The notes beneath the pieces are model-generated. The model was given only the letters and a program-made list of their open reading frames with translations. It did no database searches and had not been told where the DNA came from. Shown piece after piece: positions 41,454 to 51,027 of a DNA stretch of 64,000 bases (positions within the stretch are counted from its first letter, which is position 1; every line of letters starts with the position of its first letter). Source of the DNA: Hymenobacter sp. 15J16-1T3B (lineage in GTDB: Bacteria > Bacteroidota > Bacteroidia > Cytophagales > Hymenobacteraceae). The translations under genes and the position numbers were made by a program. Location: the NCBI RefSeq assembly GCF_020711235.1, contig NZ_JAJFAV010000007.1, positions 124,001-188,000 on the forward strand, given 5' to 3'.

Positions 41454-42596
41454 ATGGAGTTTCTCATTATCGGCGCGGGCATCGGGGGCCTGGCCACGGC
41501 TCTGGCCCTGCACCAACTCGGCCATCAGGTGCGGGTGTTCGAAGCCGCAGCGGCGCTGCGCGAAATCGGGGCGGGCGTGGTGCTGGGCGCCAACGCCATG
41601 CGGGCCCTCGACCACCTGGGCGTGCACGCAGCGGTGCGCGCCGCTGGCTCCCCCGTCACCAGCATCGGCCTGCTCGACGAGCACGGCCAGGTGCTCAACG
41701 ACGTGGACACCCGCGCTTTCACCGAGCCACTGGGCTACGACAACCTCGCCATTCACCGCGCCGACTTGCAGCGCGTGCTGCTTGAGCACCTGCCGGTCGG
41801 CTGCCTACACTTGGGCAAAAGCCTCACCAGCTTCGAACAAAGCGCTGCCGGCGTCACGGCCCATTTTGCCGACGGCACCCAGGCGCAGGCGCCGTACCTG
41901 ATTGCCGCCGACGGCATCCGCTCGCGGGTGCGCCAGCAGCTGTTGCCCGCCGCCCAGCCGCGCTACGCGGGCTACACTTGCTGGCGCGGCGTCATCGAGG
42001 CGGCGGCGCTGGGCCTGCCGCCGGGGCGCAGCACCGAAAGCTGGGGCCGGGCCGGGCGCTTCGGCGTGGTGCCGCTGGGCACGGGGCAGGTGTACTGGTT
42101 TGCCTGCATTTCGAGCGCCGAGCCCCAGAATCCGCGCTACCGGGCCTTCCGGCTCGCGGATCTGCAACGCCACTTCGCCGGCTTCCACCGGCCCATTCCC
42201 GAGTTGCTGGCCCTCACCACCGACGAGCAAGTGCTGTGGGGCGACATCATCGACCTGGCTCCGCTGCCGCGCTTCGATTTTGGCCGGGTGCTGCTCACCG
42301 GCGACGCGGCCCATGCCACCACGCCCAACATGGGCCAGGGCGCCGGGCAGGCCGTGGAAGATGCGGCCATGCTCGCCCGCTGCCTGCAGGAGCACCCCGC
42401 GGATACCACGGCTGCCTTCCGCCTGTTTGACCAGCGCCGCCGGCCGCGCACCACGCGCATCGTGCGGCAGTCGCGGCAGCTGGGCTGGGTGGCGCAGCTG
42501 CGCCACCCGCTGCTGGTAACACTGCGCAACGCCGTGATGCGCCGCCTGCCCGCGGCCGTGAACACCCGGCAGATGGCCTTTCTCTACGCCGAGTAG
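41454..42596 (+). CDS. FAD-dependent aromatic monooxygenase (salicylate hydroxylase/TetX-like)
   Basis: 380 residues from ATG 41454. FAD-binding GAGIGGLATALALHQLGH at the N-terminus, the DG motif AADGIRSRVR, and GDAAHATTPNMGQGAGQAVEDA contacting the flavin, in the usual order and length. Enzymes of this group hydroxylate aromatic rings, or in TetX relatives inactivate tetracyclines, with NAD(P)H and O2. No neighbouring catabolic genes point to a substrate. It lies alone between the divergent paralogue pair and the protease. Confidence 0.9.
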   Translation: MEFLIIGAGIGGLATALALHQLGHQVRVFEAAAALREIGAGVVLGANAMRALDHLGVHAAVRAAGSPVTSIGLLDEHGQVLNDVDTRAFTEPLGYDNLAIHRADLQRVLLEHLPVGCLHLGKSLTSFEQSAAGVTAHFADGTQAQAPYLIAADGIRSRVRQQLLPAAQPRYAGYTCWRGVIEAAALGLPPGRSTESWGRAGRFGVVPLGTGQVYWFACISSAEPQNPRYRAFRLADLQRHFAGFHRPIPELLALTTDEQVLWGDIIDLAPLPRFDFGRVLLTGDAAHATTPNMGQGAGQAVEDAAMLARCLQEHPADTTAAFRLFDQRRRPRTTRIVRQSRQLGWVAQLRHPLLVTLRNAVMRRLPAAVNTRQMAFLYAE

Positions 42597-42722
42597 CCGC
42601 CCGGGCCCTAACCAAGGCCGGCGGCGGGGCGGGCAAAATTATTTTCGACCCCGCTCTTTACCGGCTGCACCTATAATTCCATCTTTGACCCCTTGCTTTT
42701 TTACGCACGCTTTCTGGTTTTT

Positions 42723-45700
42723 ATGATAAAAAAATACCTCCACACATCCGCCTACGCGCTGGCCCTGGGTCTCGGCTTGGGCGGCGGTGCTCAGGCCCAG
42801 CAACGGGCGGCCGCCCCGTATTTTCAGGACGACGCCACGGCGGCCCGCTCGGCCCTGGGCGCGGCCCTGCGCCACAGCCGGCCGCTCACGCTAAACGCCG
42901 CCGGCCTGCGAACGGCGCTGGCCGCGGCCCCGGCCGAAACCCGCGCCGGCGCCGCGCCGCTGACCCTAGCCCTGCCCCTGCCTGACGGCACCTCAGGCCG
43001 CTTCGCGGTGACGGAAACAGCCGTGATGGCGCCGGCCCTGGCGGCGCAGTTTCCGCAGATCAAGACCTACCGCGGCGTGGGCCTCGACGACCCCACGGCC
43101 ACCGTGCGGCTGGATGTGACGCCCCAGGGCTTTCACGCCCAGATTTTGTCGGAGACGGCCGGCACCGTGTACATCGACCCGGCCACGCGCGGCGACCAGC
43201 AGCACGTGCTCAGCTTTTACCGCCGCGACATGAACCGGGCGGCGGCCGGAGCCGTGCCGGTGTGCCAGTTTCAGCCCACGGCCGCCGAGCTGGCCGCCAG
43301 CCAGATGCGGGGCATAGCGGCCGGCAACGGCCAGAACCGCGTGCTGATTGCCACCGGCCCGACCCTGCGCACCTACCGCTTGGCCGTGGCTGCTACCGGC
43401 GAGTACACCGCCTTCCACGGCGGTACCGTAGCCCTGGCCCAGGCGGCCATCGTGACGACGGTGAACCGGGTGGTGGGCGTGTACGAAAAGGAACTGGCCG
43501 TGCGCCTGCAGCTGGTGGGTTCCAACGCCCAAATTATCTATACCGACGGCGGATCCGACCCCTACACCAACGGCCGGGCGGACCTGATGATTGGCGAGGC
43601 CCAGACCAACATCACCAACGTTATCGGGACGCCCAACTTTGACATCGGGCACGTGTTCGGCACCAATTCCGGGGGCTACGCCGGCTTGGGCGTGGTGTGC
43701 AACGCCTCGTTCAAAGCCCGCGGCGTGACCGGCAGCAGCGCCCCGTTGGGCGACGCCTTCGACATCGACTACGTGGCCCACGAAATGGGGCACCAGTTCG
43801 GCGGCAACCACACCTTTAACAGCGCTTCCGGGCCCAACTGCGGCACCAGCAACGGCAACCCCGGCACGGCGTTCGAACCGGGCTCGGGCAGCACGATTAT
43901 GGCCTACGCGGGTATCTGCGCGCCCGACAACCTGCAACCCAACTCCGACGCTTACTTCCACACCGGCAGTTTCCAGGAAATGGCGGCGTTTATTGCCTCC
44001 ACGGCCTGCGGCACCTCGACGGCCACCGGCAACACGGCCCCGGTGGTGAGTATTCCCGCAGCTCGGACGCTGCCCATCGGCACGCCCTTCCGCCTGACGG
44101 CCAGCGCCACGGACGCCAACGGCGACGCCTTGACGTACTGCTGGGAGGAAATGGACCTGGGAGCCTACGCTACCCTTACGACCCCGCAAGCGGCCAACAG
44201 CAACGTGCCGCTGTTTCGCTCCTTCCTGCCCGTCAGCTCACCCACGCGGTATTTTCCGCGTCTGGCCGACATCATCAGCAACACCAGCAGCGCCAATGAG
44301 CGGCTGCCCACGGTGTCGCGCACGCTCACCTTCCGCTGCACCGCCCGCGACCAGCACAACGGCGCGGCCGGCGTGGTCGGCGGGGTAAATTACAGCGCCA
44401 ACCTAGTGCTGCCCGTGACCAGCGCGGCCGGCCCCTTCCTGGTAACGGCCCCGAACACGGCCCTGACCTGGACGGGCAGCAGCACCCAAACCGTGACCTG
44501 GAACGTGGCCGGCACCACCGCCAACGGGGTAAACTGCGCCACGGTCAACATCCTGCTCTCCACGGACGGCGGGCTGACCTATCCCACTACCCTGGCCAGC
44601 GGCGTGGCCAACGACGGCAGCCAAGCCGTCACGGTGCCCAACGTGGCCACCACCACGGCCCGCATCATGGTGGAAGCGGCCGACAATTACTTCTTCGACA
44701 TTTCGAATACCAACTTCACCATCACCGCCGCGGTTTGCAATGCGCCCACCAACCTGTCGGCCGGCAGCATCACGCAAACCACGGCCTCGGTTAGCTTTAC
44801 GGCCAGCGGCTCGGCCACGAGCTACACCGTGACGACCACGCCCGCCACGAGCCCGCAGACGGTGGCCGGTTCGCCGGTGACCCTGACGGGCCTCACGCCG
44901 GGCACCAGCTACACGGTCAACATCGTCTCGAACTGCGCCGGTGGCGCCACTTCTGCGGCGGCCAGCACCGTCTTTAGCACCACCCAGCCGGCTACGGCGG
45001 CCCCGGTGCTGCTGAACCCGGCCAACGGCAGCCTGACCAACAACACCCGCCCGCCCTACACCGGCACGGCCACGCCCGGCAGCACCGTGACGGTGTACAT
45101 CGGTGCCAGCAGCGTGGGCTCGGCGACGACCGACGCCTCCGGCAACTGGACGATGACTTCGGTCACGCTGCTGGCCGACGGCGTGTACACGGCCTCGGCC
45201 ACCGCCCAGGCCAGCGGCGGTGCCGTCAGCCCCGCCAGCAACAGCAACACCTTCACGGTGGACACGACCCCGCCCGCGGCGCCGGTGGTGGTGGTGCCGG
45301 CCAACGGCAGCCAGACCAGCAACAACCGCCCCCTCTACGGCGGTTCGGGTGAAGCCGGCGCAACCGTTACGGTGTTCGTCGATGGTACTCCGATTGGAAC
45401 CACCACCGCCGTGCCGGGCGGCACCTGGGGCCTCTCCCACCCCACGGCCCTGGCCGACGGCAGCCACACGGTGAAAGTCCGCGCCACCGACGCGGCTGGC
45501 AACACCAGCGTGGACAGCAACACCAACACCTTCGCCGTTGACACCACGGCCCCGACGGCAACCCTCAGCTCCTCGGCCGGCGCGTCGGGGGCGTCGACCG
45601 CAACCACGCCCCTGCCCTTCGCGGTGAGCTTCTCGGAATCGGTGACGGGCTTCTCAGCCAGCGGCATCAGCGTGACGAACGGCACGGTGAGCAGCGGGCC

Positions 45701-47750
45701 GACGGGCTCGGGCAGCGGGCCGTACACGTTTAGCGTCACGCCCACCACGGCTGGTACGGCTACCACGGTACAGGTTGCAGCGGGCGCCGCCCAGGACGCC
45801 GCCGGCAACGGCAATTTGGCGTCTTCGTCGTACTCGCTGACCTACCTCGCCCCGGCTACGGCCACCACCTGGACGGGCGCCGTGAGCACCGACTGGTACA
45901 CGGCGGGCAACTGGACGGCCGGCGTGCCCACGGCTTCGCTCGACGCGACCATTCCCAGCGCAGCCCCGCGCATGCCGCTGATTGCAAGCGGCGTGGCCAC
46001 TACCCGCAGCCTGAGCATCGGCAGCGGAGCCTCGCTGACGCAAACCGGCGGCACGCTCGACGTGCGCGCCAACCTGACCAACAACGGCACCTTCGGGCCC
46101 ACCGGCGGCACCGTGGTGCTGGGCAGCACCACGCTGGGCAACTTGCTGGGCAGCAGCAGCACCCGTTTCTGGAATCTGACGGTGAGCAGCAACGGGGCGC
46201 AGGTGAGCACCTCGGCCGGCGCGGCCGTCCGGCGCCTGCTCACGCTGAACGGCAACCTCGCCAGCCAAGGCAACCCGCTCACGCTGGCCTCTGACGCGAC
46301 GAACACGGCCATGGTGGTCAACAACGGCAGCAACGTGGTAACGGGCAACCTGACGGTGCAGCGCTACATCACGCCGGACCTGAACCCGAACCTGGGCTAC
46401 CGCCACGTGTCGGCCCCGATCAGCACGGCTACGGTCGGCAGCCTGGCCACGGCCGGCTTCAGCCCGGTGGTGAACCCGGCGTACAACGGCTCGGCCACGC
46501 CCGCTGCGGTGACGCCCTTCCCGACTGTATTCGGCTACGACCAAAGCCGCTTGACCGCGGCCAGCAACAACCTGTCGACCTTCGACAAGGGCTGGTTCTC
46601 GCCCGGCACCTTGAACGACGCGCTGAACGTGGGCCAGGGCTACACCGTGAACCTGGCCGCCGGGCAGGCGCTGAGCTTCACCGGCCCGCAGAACAACGGC
46701 ACCCTCGCCGTCGCGCTGGGCCGCAACAGCGGCGCCACGGCTGCCGACGCGGGCCTGGCGCTGGTGGGCAACCCCTACCCCTCGCCCCTGGACTGGAGCC
46801 TGCTGTCGGCCGCCGACCGCCCCAACGTGGACGGGAGCATCTACGTGTTTGCCAGCAACGACCCGTCCAACGCGTACGCCGGCGCTTACGGCTTCTACAA
46901 CAACGGCATCGGCACCATCAGCCCGGTGCTGCCGCTGGGCCAGGGCTTCTTCGTGCGGGTGACGGCCGGCCAAACCGCGGGCACGCTCACCTTCCGGAAC
47001 AGCCAGCGCCCCACCGCCTACACGAACCCGACCTACCACCGCCCCAACGAAACCCGCCCGCTGGTGCAGCTGGCCCTGCGCGCCGCGGGCAGCGCGGTGA
47101 GCGACGCCGCGTTTGTGTACTTCGAACAGGGCGCAACGGATGGCTACGACGCGCAGTACGACGCGGAGAAACTGCCCAACCCCTCGGGCCTGAACCTCTC
47201 GACCAGCCTCTCGGCCACCCAGCGCCTGAGCATCGACGGGCGCGCCGAGCTGGGCACCGCCCCGCGCGTGGTACCGCTGGCCGTGGGCGTGCCGGCGCCC
47301 GGCACCTACTCGCTCAGCGCCGCCGAGCTGCTGAACCTGGCCGGGGTGCCCACCTACCTGCGCGACCTGCAGACCGGCGCCGTCATCGACCTGGCCCAGC
47401 AGCCGAGCTACCAGTTCACGGTAACCAATGCCACTAGCCTGATTACCGGCCGCTTCGAGCTGGTCTTCTCGCCGCAACGCCCGCTGGCAACGGCCGCCGC
47501 CCAGACGCTGCAGTTGAGCGTGTGGCCCAACCCCGTAGCCGGCCAGGCGCCGCTGCACCTGACCCTGAGCAAAGCCGTGCCGGCTGCCACCGCCACGCTG
47601 CGCGACGTGGTGGGCCGCACAGTGGCCACGCAGGCCTTCGCCGGGAGCAGCACCAGCCTGCCCACTGCCGGCCTGGCGCGCGGTACTTACCTGCTGAGCG
47701 TGACGGCGGCGGGCCAGGCCCCCGTTACCCGCCGCGTGGTAGTGGAATAG
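42723..47750 (+). CDS. Giant T9SS-exported reprolysin-like (M12B) metalloprotease
   Basis: 1675 residues from ATG 42723 (MIKKYLHTSAY) with a signal peptide ending GGAQAQ. A propeptide-like region is followed by a reprolysin domain with the zinc site H353-E-x-x-H357-x-x-G-x-x-H363. Further on: an Ig/PKD-like domain, a fibronectin III-type domain (about 675-760), two ~90-residue Ig-like repeats (each starting PANGS and ending FTVDTTPP or FAVDTTAP), another Ig-like domain, a ~500-residue domain typical of T9SS cargo (WTGAVSTDWYTAGNW), and a T9SS type A C-terminal signal (~80 residues, SVWPNPVAG, RDVVGRTV, GTYLLSV). It should be exported across the outer membrane and cleaved; probably digests protein outside the cell. 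Confidence 0.95.
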   Translation: MIKKYLHTSAYALALGLGLGGGAQAQQRAAAPYFQDDATAARSALGAALRHSRPLTLNAAGLRTALAAAPAETRAGAAPLTLALPLPDGTSGRFAVTETAVMAPALAAQFPQIKTYRGVGLDDPTATVRLDVTPQGFHAQILSETAGTVYIDPATRGDQQHVLSFYRRDMNRAAAGAVPVCQFQPTAAELAASQMRGIAAGNGQNRVLIATGPTLRTYRLAVAATGEYTAFHGGTVALAQAAIVTTVNRVVGVYEKELAVRLQLVGSNAQIIYTDGGSDPYTNGRADLMIGEAQTNITNVIGTPNFDIGHVFGTNSGGYAGLGVVCNASFKARGVTGSSAPLGDAFDIDYVAHEMGHQFGGNHTFNSASGPNCGTSNGNPGTAFEPGSGSTIMAYAGICAPDNLQPNSDAYFHTGSFQEMAAFIASTACGTSTATGNTAPVVSIPAARTLPIGTPFRLTASATDANGDALTYCWEEMDLGAYATLTTPQAANSNVPLFRSFLPVSSPTRYFPRLADIISNTSSANERLPTVSRTLTFRCTARDQHNGAAGVVGGVNYSANLVLPVTSAAGPFLVTAPNTALTWTGSSTQTVTWNVAGTTANGVNCATVNILLSTDGGLTYPTTLASGVANDGSQAVTVPNVATTTARIMVEAADNYFFDISNTNFTITAAVCNAPTNLSAGSITQTTASVSFTASGSATSYTVTTTPATSPQTVAGSPVTLTGLTPGTSYTVNIVSNCAGGATSAAASTVFSTTQPATAAPVLLNPANGSLTNNTRPPYTGTATPGSTVTVYIGASSVGSATTDASGNWTMTSVTLLADGVYTASATAQASGGAVSPASNSNTFTVDTTPPAAPVVVVPANGSQTSNNRPLYGGSGEAGATVTVFVDGTPIGTTTAVPGGTWGLSHPTALADGSHTVKVRATDAAGNTSVDSNTNTFAVDTTAPTATLSSSAGASGASTATTPLPFAVSFSESVTGFSASGISVTNGTVSSGPTGSGSGPYTFSVTPTTAGTATTVQVAAGAAQDAAGNGNLASSSYSLTYLAPATATTWTGAVSTDWYTAGNWTAGVPTASLDATIPSAAPRMPLIASGVATTRSLSIGSGASLTQTGGTLDVRANLTNNGTFGPTGGTVVLGSTTLGNLLGSSSTRFWNLTVSSNGAQVSTSAGAAVRRLLTLNGNLASQGNPLTLASDATNTAMVVNNGSNVVTGNLTVQRYITPDLNPNLGYRHVSAPISTATVGSLATAGFSPVVNPAYNGSATPAAVTPFPTVFGYDQSRLTAASNNLSTFDKGWFSPGTLNDALNVGQGYTVNLAAGQALSFTGPQNNGTLAVALGRNSGATAADAGLALVGNPYPSPLDWSLLSAADRPNVDGSIYVFASNDPSNAYAGAYGFYNNGIGTISPVLPLGQGFFVRVTAGQTAGTLTFRNSQRPTAYTNPTYHRPNETRPLVQLALRAAGSAVSDAAFVYFEQGATDGYDAQYDAEKLPNPSGLNLSTSLSATQRLSIDGRAELGTAPRVVPLAVGVPAPGTYSLSAAELLNLAGVPTYLRDLQTGAVIDLAQQPSYQFTVTNATSLITGRFELVFSPQRPLATAAAQTLQLSVWPNPVAGQAPLHLTLSKAVPAATATLRDVVGRTVATQAFAGSSTSLPTAGLARGTYLLSVTAAGQAPVTRRVVVE

Positions 47751-47769
47751 CCGCGTAGGCCTCAGTCCT

Positions 47770-47807
47770 AAAAAAGCCCCGCCGGAGCGTTCCGGCGGGG
47801 CTTTTTT
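47770..47807 (+). terminator. Strong terminator after the metalloprotease
   Basis: Perfect 17-bp stem AAAAAAGCCCCGCCGGA / TCCGGCGGGGCTTTTTT with loop GCGT and a run of six T. Confidence 0.95.
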
Positions 47808-47828
47808 ATGGCGGATCGGCGTGGTGGG

Positions 47829-49022
47829 CTACAGCCACAACGACCGGTTTGGCCGCACGCGGGTCACGTTGCGCACCGGCTCGGCCTTGGCTTCTTCGCG
47901 CTCTTCTTCCACCTCTTCCTCGAAGCCCTCCTTGATTTTTTCCAGCGCCTCCACGTGGTCCGATTCGTCGGCTTCTTCGAGGTTGGCTTCCTGCTCGTGC
48001 TTGTCGCGGGGCTCGTAGCTGAGCTTGATGAAAATGGGGAAGTGGTCAGACCCCACGTAGGGCAAGCGCTGCATGTCGTCGACCTTGAAGTGCGGGGACA
48101 CGAACACGTGGTCGAGAGGCCAGCGCAGCAGGCGGTACTCAGCGTGGAAGGTGGGCAGCAGGCCCCGGCCCACGCGCGGATCCATAAGCCCGCTGATGCG
48201 CCGAAACAGCTCGGACGTGTGCGACCAAGCCACGTCGTTCATGTCGCCGAACACGATGGTGGGCTCGTCCTTGCGGTCGATTTCCTTGCCCACCAGCAGC
48301 AGCTCGGCGTCGCGCTTGGTGCTGGTTTTGGATTCCTGCGGCGCGGGCGGCTTGGGGTGCAGCCCGTACACGTGCAACTTGGTGCCGTCGGGCATCTGCA
48401 CGCGGGTGTGGAGGCTGGGCACGTCGTCGTCGAGCAGGTATTTGATGCGGCAGCCGATGAGCGGCAGGCGCGAGAAAAACAGCAGGCCGTAGGTGTTGTC
48501 GAGCGGTTCGTGGCAGGTGTAGGGGTGGGTTTGCTGCAGGGGCCGCAATTGGTCCAGCCACCACTGGTCGGTTTCGACGGCCATGATGATGTCCGGGTCG
48601 GCTTCGCGGATGACTTGCAAGGCCCGTGCGCCCTGCTTGTTGTACTGCAGCACGTTCATCATCAGCAGGCTTACGTGGCCGCGGCTGCTGTCGACGCTGC
48701 TGTCGCCCACCTGCTTGCGCATCAGCGGGGTGTAGGGCAAAATCCGCACGAACTGGTAGACGATGGCCGCGCCCAGAGCCAACACGAGGCCCCTGCCCAG
48801 CCAGGGATAGTCTTGCCAGTGCCAGAAATCGAGCAGCAGAGCGGCGGGCAGCACCACGGCCATAACGCCCACAATTTGCAGGCGTGGAAAGTCAAATATG
48901 CGAATCCACCAGGCCGTGGCCCGGATCAGCGGCAGCAACGTGGCCACCAGCCCAGCCACGCCCAGCGCGGCCACGAGGCCGGTGAGCAGGTGCGGAACGG
49001 TTATCGAGAGCAAGGTTTGCAC
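47829..49022 (-). CDS. Endonuclease/exonuclease/phosphatase (EEP)-fold membrane protein
   Basis: 397 residues starting at GTG 49022 (VQTLLSITVPHLL); a longer frame back to 49187 would overlap purE and is rejected. Three N-terminal helices (about 5-30, 43-62, 68-88) precede an EEP domain with MNVLQYN, AVETDQWW, YGLLFFSR, LHPKPP, VFGDMNDVAWS, LDHVFVS and GSDHFPIF, all catalytic-region markers. The last ~40 residues are acidic (EEADESDHVEALEKIKEG). Related membrane EEP proteins are common in Bacteroidota and probably hydrolyse phosphodiesters in nucleic acids or lipids; the substrate is not evident. Confidence 0.88.
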   Translation of the reverse strand: MQTLLSITVPHLLTGLVAALGVAGLVATLLPLIRATAWWIRIFDFPRLQIVGVMAVVLPAALLLDFWHWQDYPWLGRGLVLALGAAIVYQFVRILPYTPLMRKQVGDSSVDSSRGHVSLLMMNVLQYNKQGARALQVIREADPDIIMAVETDQWWLDQLRPLQQTHPYTCHEPLDNTYGLLFFSRLPLIGCRIKYLLDDDVPSLHTRVQMPDGTKLHVYGLHPKPPAPQESKTSTKRDAELLLVGKEIDRKDEPTIVFGDMNDVAWSHTSELFRRISGLMDPRVGRGLLPTFHAEYRLLRWPLDHVFVSPHFKVDDMQRLPYVGSDHFPIFIKLSYEPRDKHEQEANLEEADESDHVEALEKIKEGFEEEVEEEREEAKAEPVRNVTRVRPNRSLWL

Positions 49023-49152
49023 AGGTGGGCGGGAGAGAGAAGCAGGGGAATTGTGGTGTTGTACTACGCCCCGCCGAGTTGGTTGCACGGCCCGGCCGCA
49101 ATCCGCCTTTGTCGTTTGCAAAATTGCACCCTGCTCAGAAATTCCCGGACGG

Positions 49153-49698
49153 CTAGATGTCGTCGAGCCCGCCTTTGCGCAACTCATCCACGGTGCGCAT
49201 CACCTTGTCGCGCAGGGCGGCGCGGTACTTCTCCAGCGCGTCGGCGAGGCGGGCGTTGCCCAGGGCCAGCATCTGCACGGCCAGCACGGCGGCGTTGGCG
49301 GCGTTGTCGAGGGCCACGGTGGCCACGGGCACGCCGGTGGGCATCTGCAGCATGGACAGAATCGAGTCGAGCCCGCCGATGGAGGTGGCCACGTTGATGG
49401 GCACGCCGATGACAGGGATGGTGGTGAAGGCCGCCACCATGCCGGGTAGGTGGGCCGCCCCGCCCCCGCCGGCAATGATGACGCGCAGCCCGCGCTTGCG
49501 GGCCGACTCGGCATAATCGACCAGGCGGTGCGGGGTGCGGTGGGGCGAGACGAGGGTCAGTTCGTAGGGTACCTGGAACTGGCGCAGCATTTCGGCCGCG
49601 GCGTTCATCACGCGCAGATCGGACTGCCCGCCCACGAGGATGCCGACAATGGGCGTGGGCGTATCGGGGGTGGTATCGGCGGGGGAAGTGGTGGTCAT
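49153..49698 (-). CDS. purE: N5-carboxyaminoimidazole ribonucleotide mutase
   Basis: 181 residues from ATG 49698. Converts N5-CAIR to CAIR in purine synthesis. Features: VGILVGGQSDLRVMNAAAE at the N-terminus (in place of GSxSD), SPHRTPHRLVDYA (catalytic His region), AGGGGAAHLPGMVAAFT and VALDNAANAAVLAVQML. Size and order match class I PurE. purK is not adjacent. A 17-residue Thr/Pro/Asp extension precedes the core. The gap to the EEP gene is 130 bp and no start-proximal promoter was recognised. Confidence 0.95.
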   Translation of the reverse strand: MTTTSPADTTPDTPTPIVGILVGGQSDLRVMNAAAEMLRQFQVPYELTLVSPHRTPHRLVDYAESARKRGLRVIIAGGGGAAHLPGMVAAFTTIPVIGVPINVATSIGGLDSILSMLQMPTGVPVATVALDNAANAAVLAVQMLALGNARLADALEKYRAALRDKVMRTVDELRKGGLDDI

Positions 49699-49808
49699 GT
49701 AAGCGAAAACCGGAAGGATGAAGCGGCGGGCGCGCAGCCCGGCAACAAGCCCGCGCACCCGCTGCTAAACATACTCAACTTCGGGCCCGTTCGTATGCCC
49801 TTCTGGCC

Positions 49809-49816
49809 TACCTTTA
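49809..49816 (+). promoter_or_regulatory. -7-like element TACCTTTA for the MarC-family gene
   Basis: One base off TAnnTTTG, 21 bases before the ATG at 49837. Confidence 0.45.
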
Positions 49817-49836
49817 GCCGGATTTTCGCCCGTTGC

Positions 49837-50454
49837 ATGGAAATACTGCTCGCCACCTTCACCACCCTGTTTTCCGTCGTGAACCCCTTCGGCGCCATGC
49901 CGGTGTTCCTGACGCTGACCGAAAACGAATCGGCCGGGGAGCGGGCCCGCACCGCGCTGCGCGCCTGTATGTACATGGTGGGCGTGCTGGCGGTGTCGTT
50001 TTTTGCCGGGCAGTACGTGCTCAACTTCTTCGGCATCAACATTCACCACCTGCGCATTGCCGGCGGCATCCTGCTCATGCGCTCGGCCTTCGACCTGCTC
50101 ACGCCGGGCGGCAACCGCGCCAAGGTATCGGAGGCCACCTTGGAGGAGAGCATGCACAAGGACGACATCAGCTTCACCCCGCTGGCCATGCCCATGCTCT
50201 CGGGCCCGGGCTCCATGGCCGTGTGCATCGGCCTCTTCACCGAGAAGCTGACTTGGCTGGACATGGGCCTGATTTTCTTTGGCTTCGTGCTGGTGGCCGC
50301 CGCCAGCTACATGATTCTGCTGTCCTCCCTGCGCCTGACGCGCTTTCTGGGTCGCCCCGGCATGGCCGCCCTGGCCCGCATCATGGGCTTTCTGACCCTG
50401 GCCATCGGGGTGAACTTTCTGGCCACGGCCATCAAGGCGCTGTTTCAGAGCTAG
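49837..50454 (+). CDS. MarC-family integral membrane protein
   Basis: 205 residues from ATG 49837 (MEILLATFTTLFSVVNPFG). Six hydrophobic helices in two related halves, with the family features FSVVNPFGAMPVFL, AGGILLMRSAFDLL, FTPLAMPMLSGPGSMA and the C-terminal FLTLAIGVNFLATAIK. MarC proteins are inner-membrane proteins of unclear function. An upstream in-frame ATG (49795) would lie before the -7-like element and is not chosen. The A/T-rich lipoprotein gene begins one base after its stop. Confidence 0.93.
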   Translation: MEILLATFTTLFSVVNPFGAMPVFLTLTENESAGERARTALRACMYMVGVLAVSFFAGQYVLNFFGINIHHLRIAGGILLMRSAFDLLTPGGNRAKVSEATLEESMHKDDISFTPLAMPMLSGPGSMAVCIGLFTEKLTWLDMGLIFFGFVLVAAASYMILLSSLRLTRFLGRPGMAALARIMGFLTLAIGVNFLATAIKALFQS

Positions 50455-50455
50455 G

Positions 50456-50944
50456 ATGAAGTCACGTCCCTTGTTGCTGCTTAGTGGTATCAGTTCCTTA
50501 GCGGGTTGCGACTATCCAACGACAACCAAGCCACCGGCTCAGCAGGCGTATCAGGTTACGTTCTACGTCGAAAACAGCAGCAAAACCCAGCCAGCCACTG
50601 ACTTGCTCATCCGCTGGGACACCACCGTAGTAGCGCAGGACACCTTCCGCTATACCAATGTCAGTGACCAGTTTCAGACCTATCAACTGAGCATTCGGCC
50701 TGGGGAGCATCACATCCGAGTTGTGAATAGCATGAACCAGTTGCGGCTGGATTCAACGATTATCGTGCGCAATCCGCTGACGCACGTGTTCGTAGGCTTC
50801 AATTACAAAAAGCTCGACGAGGCAGATATTAACCATATAAGGCAGATGGAACCGCCCGAGGGAGTAGATGCTGTTGTAGCAGAACTTTACGAGCCTAAAC
50901 ACCTCTTCATCCACATCATGGAAGGCCCCATTAGCATTCCTTGA
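50456..50944 (+). CDS. A/T-rich hypothetical lipoprotein
   Basis: 162 residues from ATG 50456, one base after the MarC-family stop. Lipoprotein signal [11 protein letters not shown]...SLAGC followed by DYPTT. The mature part is a small beta domain ([43 protein letters not shown]) with no recognised family. Codons are markedly more A/T-ending than in the surrounding genes, so it is a likely recent acquisition inserted after the MarC gene. Confidence 0.8.
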   Translation: MKSRPLLLLSGISSLAGCDYPTTTKPPAQQAYQVTFYVENSSKTQPATDLLIRWDTTVVAQDTFRYTNVSDQFQTYQLSIRPGEHHIRVVNSMNQLRLDSTIIVRNPLTHVFVGFNYKKLDEADINHIRQMEPPEGVDAVVAELYEPKHLFIHIMEGPISIP

Positions 50945-50997
50945 GTGTCATAGTTGCCCTGACAACTATCAGCTGCGCGCCACTGCCGCCCGTGGGT

Positions 50998-51005
50998 TAT
51001 CTTTG
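50998..51005 (+). promoter_or_regulatory. -7 element TATCTTTG for hemE
   Basis: Perfect TAnnTTTG match, 23 bases before the hemE ATG. Confidence 0.65.
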
Positions 51006-51027
51006 CGGCCCGAAACTCCCTGCGCTG

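Noticed and set aside
49023-49187. Longer start for the EEP-family gene
   Set aside because: It overlaps the purE coding region, and residues before 49022 do not look like protein.
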